From JAHRAH01 sp051009015 (GTDB lineage: Bacteria; Pseudomonadota; Gammaproteobacteria; Tethybacterales; Persebacteraceae), in NCBI GenBank assembly GCA_051009015.1, contig JBPCWZ010000102.1, forward strand, positions 1-9,319: a stretch of DNA of 9,319 bases, in the 5' to 3' direction. Numbering within the stretch: position 1 is the stretch's first letter; each line of letters opens with the position of its first letter. Made by a program: the position numbers and the translations under genes. The notes under the pieces were generated by a model. It was given only the letters and a program-made list of their open reading frames with translations. It was not told where the DNA came from and ran no database searches. Below, piece after piece: positions 5,257 to 9,319 of this stretch.

Positions 5257-6810
5257 GTGTTTTTGGCTTTTGTGCTGGCGGTTGTCGCGCCGCCCGCCGC
5301 CGCAAGCGACAACACCCGATGGCTGGAAAAAACTTATCGCGCCTTTGCTTTGGCGGTGCGCGGCGCGCATTCTCCGGCGGCAAAACAACTCGCCGCCATC
5401 GGCGAATCGCGCGGCGACCCGGCTTATCTTCGCGAAGCGGCAAAAGAAGCATTGCTCGCCGGTGATGCCGAAGCAGCGGCGCATTACGGCAAAAGGCGAA
5501 TCGTCCTCGGCGGCGGAGACGAAGCCCGGCTGGATTATGCCGGGATTTTGCTTTATGCCCGCAAATGGGAAAAAGCCGAACGGGAAATGTCGGCGTTGCT
5601 TGACGATGGTTTGCTTGACGATGCCGGGTTGTTTGACCGATTGCGGCTTTTTGGCGGCGCAAATGCGAGTGATATCGGCGGGCGGTTGTTTTCGGCAAAG
5701 GGGCGGGATTATCTGGCGCGCCTTGCGATAAAAAGCGGCGATTGGCAACTTGCGCGGCAGGCGGCGGATGAGGGGATGACAAACAACAGCGGGCGCGCGG
5801 TTTGGCATTTTTTGTCCGCCCGCGCCGCCGAAGGCGAAGATGGCATTAAGGCGGCGCTTGTCAAACTTGACGACTATATCGCCGCCGGTTGCCCGGGTGT
5901 TTCCGACCGGCGGGCTTGCGATGAATCCATCGTTTTGCTGACATATCAACGGCTGGCGACTTCTCAGGAATGGGATGCGCCTTTGCGTCAACCGGCGGCT
6001 TTTTCTCAACAGGCGGCATATTCCGCCGGTGCTTTTTTGGAAAACGCCGGAGCGTTGGAGCGGGCTGCCGTGCAGTTCGGGCGTTATGACGATTTGTATT
6101 CGCGCCTCGGCATTGCAAGATTGCGGCTGGCGGAAGGCAACAAAATGGAAGCGATAACGATTATTGATGCGGCAAAGATAAAAAACAATAACGAGTTTTC
6201 GTTGCGCGAGCGGTCGGCGGCGGTTATCGCCGGTTTGCTCTACGGCAAACAAAAACGATTGCAGCGATTGATTGCCGCCCGCCAAACCGCGCCGGACGAT
6301 TATTTTTTGCTCTACGAGCATGCGCTGGCGGCGGAAGAAAACGGCGACATTGACACCGCCGTTTCTTTGTTGCGAAGATTGGCGGAACTTTATCCCGGCG
6401 ATGCGCATGTACTGAATGCGCTGGGTTATGTTTTGGCGGATCATCATCTGCATCTTGCCGAAGCGCAAAAACATATCCAAAGCGCGCTGGATATCAGCCG
6501 CCGCCGCGCGAATGTTTCGGCGGATGGTTTTGCCGCTCATCGTCCGGCGTTTGTGGATGACGCCAATATTTTGGACAGTTTGGGCTGGGTGCATTACCGG
6601 CTTGGCAACTTGCCGGAAGCAAAGTTATGGCTGGGCAAGGCGGCGGGATTGTCGGGTGCCGCCGAGATAGCGGCGCATTACGGCGAAATATTATGGCAAA
6701 CCGGAGAGCGCGAAAAAGCCGCCGAAGTATGGCGGGCGGGATTGCAAAACGACGCCGACAACACAACCCTGAAAAAAACACTAATGCGCTTTGTGCCCGA
6801 TTGGCAGTAA
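5257..6810 (+). CDS. Exported TPR-repeat protein
   Basis: About 517 aa of helical repeats, probably a periplasmic or outer-membrane-associated scaffold. The N-terminus has a hydrophobic segment ending in an Ala-rich cleavage-like site (FLAFVLAVVAPPAAAS). The middle is degenerate, Ala-rich helix pairs. The C-terminal TPRs are clear: LNALGYVLADHHLHLAEAQK (about 386-405), ILDSLGWVHYRLGNLPEAKLW (about 438-458) and YGEILWQTGEREKAAEVW (about 475-492). This layout matches the TPR protein often found by lolB in Beta- and Gammaproteobacteria; that neighbour is not seen here. The frame is open back through the tRNA, but that part is tRNA sequence. GTG 5257 is the first plausible start after it; TTG 5224 (overlapping the tRNA end) and TTG 5263 are alternatives, and none has a Shine-Dalgarno. 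The gene is probably cotranscribed with tRNA-Phe. Confidence 0.8.
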   Translation: MFLAFVLAVVAPPAAASDNTRWLEKTYRAFALAVRGAHSPAAKQLAAIGESRGDPAYLREAAKEALLAGDAEAAAHYGKRRIVLGGGDEARLDYAGILLYARKWEKAEREMSALLDDGLLDDAGLFDRLRLFGGANASDIGGRLFSAKGRDYLARLAIKSGDWQLARQAADEGMTNNSGRAVWHFLSARAAEGEDGIKAALVKLDDYIAAGCPGVSDRRACDESIVLLTYQRLATSQEWDAPLRQPAAFSQQAAYSAGAFLENAGALERAAVQFGRYDDLYSRLGIARLRLAEGNKMEAITIIDAAKIKNNNEFSLRERSAAVIAGLLYGKQKRLQRLIAARQTAPDDYFLLYEHALAAEENGDIDTAVSLLRRLAELYPGDAHVLNALGYVLADHHLHLAEAQKHIQSALDISRRRANVSADGFAAHRPAFVDDANILDSLGWVHYRLGNLPEAKLWLGKAAGLSGAAEIAAHYGEILWQTGEREKAAEVWRAGLQNDADNTTLKKTLMRFVPDWQ

Positions 6811-6826
6811 GCGCATTGGCTGTTTT

Positions 6827-6839
6827 GCCGCATTGCGGC
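6827..6839. terminator. Weak hairpin between convergent genes
   Basis: GCCGC (6827-6831) pairs with GCGGC (6835-6839) around ATT. On the + strand a T-rich but interrupted tail (GTTGTTGTTATT) follows. It is the only candidate to end both the TPR gene (stop 6810) and fumC (stop 6848) in this 37-bp gap. The five-pair stem and poor tail make it doubtful. Confidence 0.3.
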
Positions 6840-6847
6840 GGTTGTTG

Positions 6848-8242
6848 TTATTGCGAAATGCCGCCATTTGTTAGTTTTTCGGGGTTTAGGAGTTTAGCGA
6901 GTTTGGCGCGCGGAATGTCGGTTTCTTCCGCCGCGACATCCAAAATAGCCCGCCCATCTTTGTAAGCGCGCTTGGCGATTTGCGCCGCTTTCAGATAACC
7001 GATTACCGGATTGAGCGCCGTTACCAATATCGGGTTTTGCGCCAGCGATTTTTGCATCGCCTCCTGTTTCGGGACAAAACCGGCGATGGCGCGGTCGGCA
7101 AGAAGCGTTGCCGCTTGTGCCAGCAACTCAATGGATTCCAAAAGGTTGTCGGCTATCAGCGGCAGCATTACATTCAGTTGAAAGTTGCCCGATTGTCCGG
7201 CGATGGTAATGCCCGCATCGTTGCCGATAACCCGCGCCGCAACCATGCAGGCGGATTCGGCAATGACCGGATTGACCTTGCCGGGCATAATGCTGCTGCC
7301 CGGCTGCAGTGCCGGCAGTTCTATCTCGCCAAAACCGGCAAGGGGCCCGCTGTTCATCCATCGCAAATCATTGGCGATTTTCATCATGGCAACGGCGGCG
7401 GTTTTGAGTTGCCCGGACATTTCCACCGCCGCATCCTGCGAAGACAAACTCTCAAAAAAGCAGGCATTGGCAACAAAAGGCGCGCCGGTTGTCTTCTTCA
7501 GTTTGCGGGCAAACAAAGTTGCGAACTGCCTGTGGGTGTTGATGCCCGACCCTACGGCGGTGCCGCCTTGTGCCAGCATCAACAGGCGTTTTTCGCTGTC
7601 GCGCAGGCGGGCGATACTTTTGGTGATTTGCGCCGACCAGCCGGAAAGTTCCTGACTCATGCGCACCGGCATTGCATCCATAAGATGCGTTCTGCCGGTT
7701 TTTATGTATTTGCGCGTTTGGCGCGATTTTTTGTCAATGGTCTTTGCCAGATGCGAAAGCGCCGGCAGCAGCAAGCCGCGCAACTGCAAAACCGCCGATA
7801 TGTGAATGGCGGTCGGCACGACATCATTGCTTGACTGCCCCATATTGACATGGTCGTTGGCGCTGACTGCCATCTTGCTTTTTCGGGCGGCGAGGGCGGC
7901 GAGCACTTCGTTGATATTCATATTGGAACTGGTGCCGGAGCCGGTTTGGAAGACATCAACCGGAAAATGCCGCAAGTGTTTGCCGTCCGCAACTTCGCGC
8001 GCGGCGGCGGCGATGGCATTGCCGATTTTTTTGTTGAGCAGCAGCAACTCCATATTGCTTTCGGCGGCGGCGAGTTTGACAAGCGCAAGAGCGCGGACAA
8101 AAGCCGGGCGCATCGGGCGGCCGCTGACGGGGAAGTTATCCACCGCCCGCTGGGTTTGCGCGCCATAAAGGGCATCGGACGGCACGCGAAGTTTGCCCAT
8201 GGAATCTTCTTCGGTGCGGAATGTGCTTTTGTTGTTTTTCAT
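6848..8242 (-). CDS. fumC: Class II fumarate hydratase
   Basis: A full-length 464-aa fumarase of the FumC type, which interconverts fumarate and malate in the TCA cycle without an iron-sulfur cluster. Landmarks in order: VFQTGSGTSSNMNINEV (97-113), NMGQSSNDVVPTAIH (133-147), TGRTHLMDAMPV (182-193) with catalytic His186, GGTAVGSGINTH, and the superfamily signature GSSIMPGKVNP (315-325) with catalytic Ser317, Lys322 and Asn324. THL rather than TQL separates it from aspartase. The E. coli B-site residues Arg126 and His129 (RKVHPND) are replaced here (MAVSAND). ATG 8242 overlaps the TGA of the upstream agmatine deiminase in ATGA, so translation is coupled; GGAAA lies 8 nt upstream inside that gene. 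Confidence 0.95.
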   Translation of the reverse strand: MKNNKSTFRTEEDSMGKLRVPSDALYGAQTQRAVDNFPVSGRPMRPAFVRALALVKLAAAESNMELLLLNKKIGNAIAAAAREVADGKHLRHFPVDVFQTGSGTSSNMNINEVLAALAARKSKMAVSANDHVNMGQSSNDVVPTAIHISAVLQLRGLLLPALSHLAKTIDKKSRQTRKYIKTGRTHLMDAMPVRMSQELSGWSAQITKSIARLRDSEKRLLMLAQGGTAVGSGINTHRQFATLFARKLKKTTGAPFVANACFFESLSSQDAAVEMSGQLKTAAVAMMKIANDLRWMNSGPLAGFGEIELPALQPGSSIMPGKVNPVIAESACMVAARVIGNDAGITIAGQSGNFQLNVMLPLIADNLLESIELLAQAATLLADRAIAGFVPKQEAMQKSLAQNPILVTALNPVIGYLKAAQIAKRAYKDGRAILDVAAEETDIPRAKLAKLLNPEKLTNGGISQ

Positions 8243-9294
8243 TGTTGTTTTTCCGGTTGCGGCGGCGCGATGCCGCCGGTTGGTTGTTGTTGCGTTATGC
8301 AGTGAATGCCGCCGCCGCCTCTGACGATAGCGCGGGCATCAACTTGTATTATCCGCCGACCGGCGAAAGATTCGGCGATAATCGCACGGGCGGCATCGTC
8401 TTCCCTGACGCCAAAAGACGGCATTACAATGCCGCCGTTGGCGGGATAAAAGTTAATATAAGAAGCAAGCAAATCTTCGCCGTTTTCTTTCACCAAAGGC
8501 GAAGGCAAAAAGCGCACTTGCAACTTCCGCCCTTTGGCATCAACCGCAGACAGCAGGCGGCGTTTGTTTTCGGCGCGCATTGTGCCATTATCCCCGCCAT
8601 CGCTATCGGCGGCTAACACTTCGCCGGGGCGGCAAAAGCAGGCGATATTGTCAATATGCCCGTCGGTTTCAACATCGCGCTCGTCTCCGGCGAGCCAGAC
8701 AACAACATCGCAGCCGAGATAATCGCACAACAACTTTTCTATGTCGGCGCGGGTCAGATGCGGGTTGCGGTTTTGGTGCAGGAGGCATTGTTCGCTTGTC
8801 AATAACGCGCCTTCGCCGTCGCAATGAAAACTGCCGCCTTCCATAATCATCGGCGCGTCAAAACGGCGCATTTGCAGATGATGCAAAATATTACCGGCGG
8901 CGGCGTCATCCTTGTCAAACGGCGCATATTTCTCGCCCCAGGCATTAAAACGCCAGTTGATACCGGCAACGGCATTACCCTTATCGCGCACGAAAGTCAT
9001 ACCGCTGTCGCGCAACCACGAATCGTCAATCGGCAGCGGGATAACCTCGGCGGCATCGCCGAGCATTACCGCCGCATCCGCGGCATCGGGCGGGTTTGTG
9101 ATAATCCTGACCGGCTCAAAAGCCGAAATAGCGCGGGCGACTTCGGCAAAAGCATCCCGCGCCATTGACAACCCGCGCCCCCCGCCCCAAGCCGAAACCC
9201 GGCAGGGCCAAGCCATCCAGCAAGCACAATGCTCCTCCCATTCCGCAGGCATGGAAAACCCCATCCCCTTCGGCAACACCAAACCCCCGCCCAT
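8239..9294 (-). CDS. aguA: Agmatine deiminase
   Basis: About 351 aa of the PAD_porph/agmatine deiminase family, which converts agmatine to N-carbamoylputrescine and ammonia on the way to putrescine. Motifs, numbered from ATG 9294: FSMPAEWEEHCACWMAWP (13-30), DSWLRDSG (91-98), MEGGSFHCDGEGALLTSEQC (151-170), ETDGHIDN (209-216) with catalytic His213, and GGGGIHCITQQ (326-336) with nucleophile Cys332. Two consensus positions differ: RDSGM for the usual RD(T/S)GP, and G for N in GGGNIHC. ATG 9306 is also in frame, but its bases overlap a TATAAT box; ATG 9294 lies 10 nt after that box. ATG 9264 (MGFSMPAEW) is a third option. No aguB (N-carbamoylputrescine amidase) is seen downstream. The stop overlaps the fumC start. 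Confidence 0.92.
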   Translation of the reverse strand: MGGGLVLPKGMGFSMPAEWEEHCACWMAWPCRVSAWGGGRGLSMARDAFAEVARAISAFEPVRIITNPPDAADAAVMLGDAAEVIPLPIDDSWLRDSGMTFVRDKGNAVAGINWRFNAWGEKYAPFDKDDAAAGNILHHLQMRRFDAPMIMEGGSFHCDGEGALLTSEQCLLHQNRNPHLTRADIEKLLCDYLGCDVVVWLAGDERDVETDGHIDNIACFCRPGEVLAADSDGGDNGTMRAENKRRLLSAVDAKGRKLQVRFLPSPLVKENGEDLLASYINFYPANGGIVMPSFGVREDDAARAIIAESFAGRRIIQVDARAIVRGGGGIHCITQQQPTGGIAPPQPEKQQ

Positions 9295-9304
9295 AACACC
9301 CGTC

Positions 9305-9310
9305 ATTATA
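9305..9310 (-). promoter_or_regulatory. -10 box of the aguA-fumC operon
   Basis: On the - strand, TATAAT follows a run of seven G and GAT. Its last bases are the first bases of ATG 9306, so if it is a real -10 the start codon must be further in. The -35 lies beyond the window edge and cannot be checked. Confidence 0.4.
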
Positions 9311-9319
9311 ATCCCCCCC

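Noticed and set aside
4595..5782. A 395-codon - strand open frame
   Set aside because: It is Arg/Pro-rich, crosses the tRNA, the 94-aa gene and the TPR gene, and reads like the shadow of GC-rich coding DNA.
5212..6594. A 460-codon - strand open frame opposite the TPR gene
   Set aside because: It has no recognisable domain and low-complexity Arg/Gln-rich sequence, while the + strand has clear TPR motifs.
6848..8242. fumC as aspartate ammonia-lyase
   Set aside because: Both families share GSSxMPxKxNP, but GRTHL (not GRTQL) and SSND point to fumarase.
1..9319. CRISPR arrays, insertion sequences, integrase or attachment-site signs beside the tRNA
   Set aside because: No spaced direct repeats, no transposase or integrase motifs, and no second copy of the tRNA 3' end was seen in the window.

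Overview
The window looks like ordinary chromosome from a proteobacterium with a compact genome. The gene set (complex I subunit NuoM, class II fumarase, agmatine deiminase, a TPR lipoprotein/periplasmic-type protein, tRNA-Phe, a hotdog thioesterase) and the promoter style (TATAAT -10 boxes, one perfect CRP-type palindrome) fit Gamma- or Betaproteobacteria. I cannot name the genus. Coding DNA is full of GCG/GGC and TTG codons, intergenic gaps are short, and nearly every gap with a promoter carries a TATAAT hexamer that stands out against the GC-rich background.

Layout. Positions 1-80 are the tail of a + strand membrane protein, closed by a hairpin/T-run terminator. A PaaI-type thioesterase lies on the - strand (101-592). 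It is divergent from a complete nuoM (689-2164, +), which here has no other nuo gene beside it. An 87-bp gap holding nested palindromes and a promoter leads into an Mrr-type restriction endonuclease (2252-3202, +). Next comes a two-gene + strand operon: a DUF2182 membrane protein (3267-4061) and a DUF1326 cysteine-motif protein (4084-4701), ending in a terminator. A small unrecognised 94-aa protein lies on the - strand (4723-5007). It shares a promoter gap with tRNA-Phe(GAA) (5158-5230, +), which is followed within 30 bp by a TPR protein (5257-6810, +). The right third is a - strand operon, agmatine deiminase (start about 9294) then fumC (8242-6848), joined by an ATGA stop/start overlap.

How the genes might work together. 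Three clear functional units are visible. The DUF2182/DUF1326 pair couples a cysteine-rich membrane protein to a soluble protein with a CNCxxxCPC motif; it is the best candidate here for a poorly described system, possibly metal or thiol handling. Mrr is a stand-alone modification-dependent nuclease with its own regulated promoter. The aguA-fumC pair is translationally coupled, linking agmatine/putrescine metabolism with the TCA cycle. NuoM, the thioesterase and the TPR protein are housekeeping genes. A recurring theme is -10 boxes placed only 10-13 nt before start codons that lack a Shine-Dalgarno sequence, which suggests near-leaderless mRNAs for three genes.
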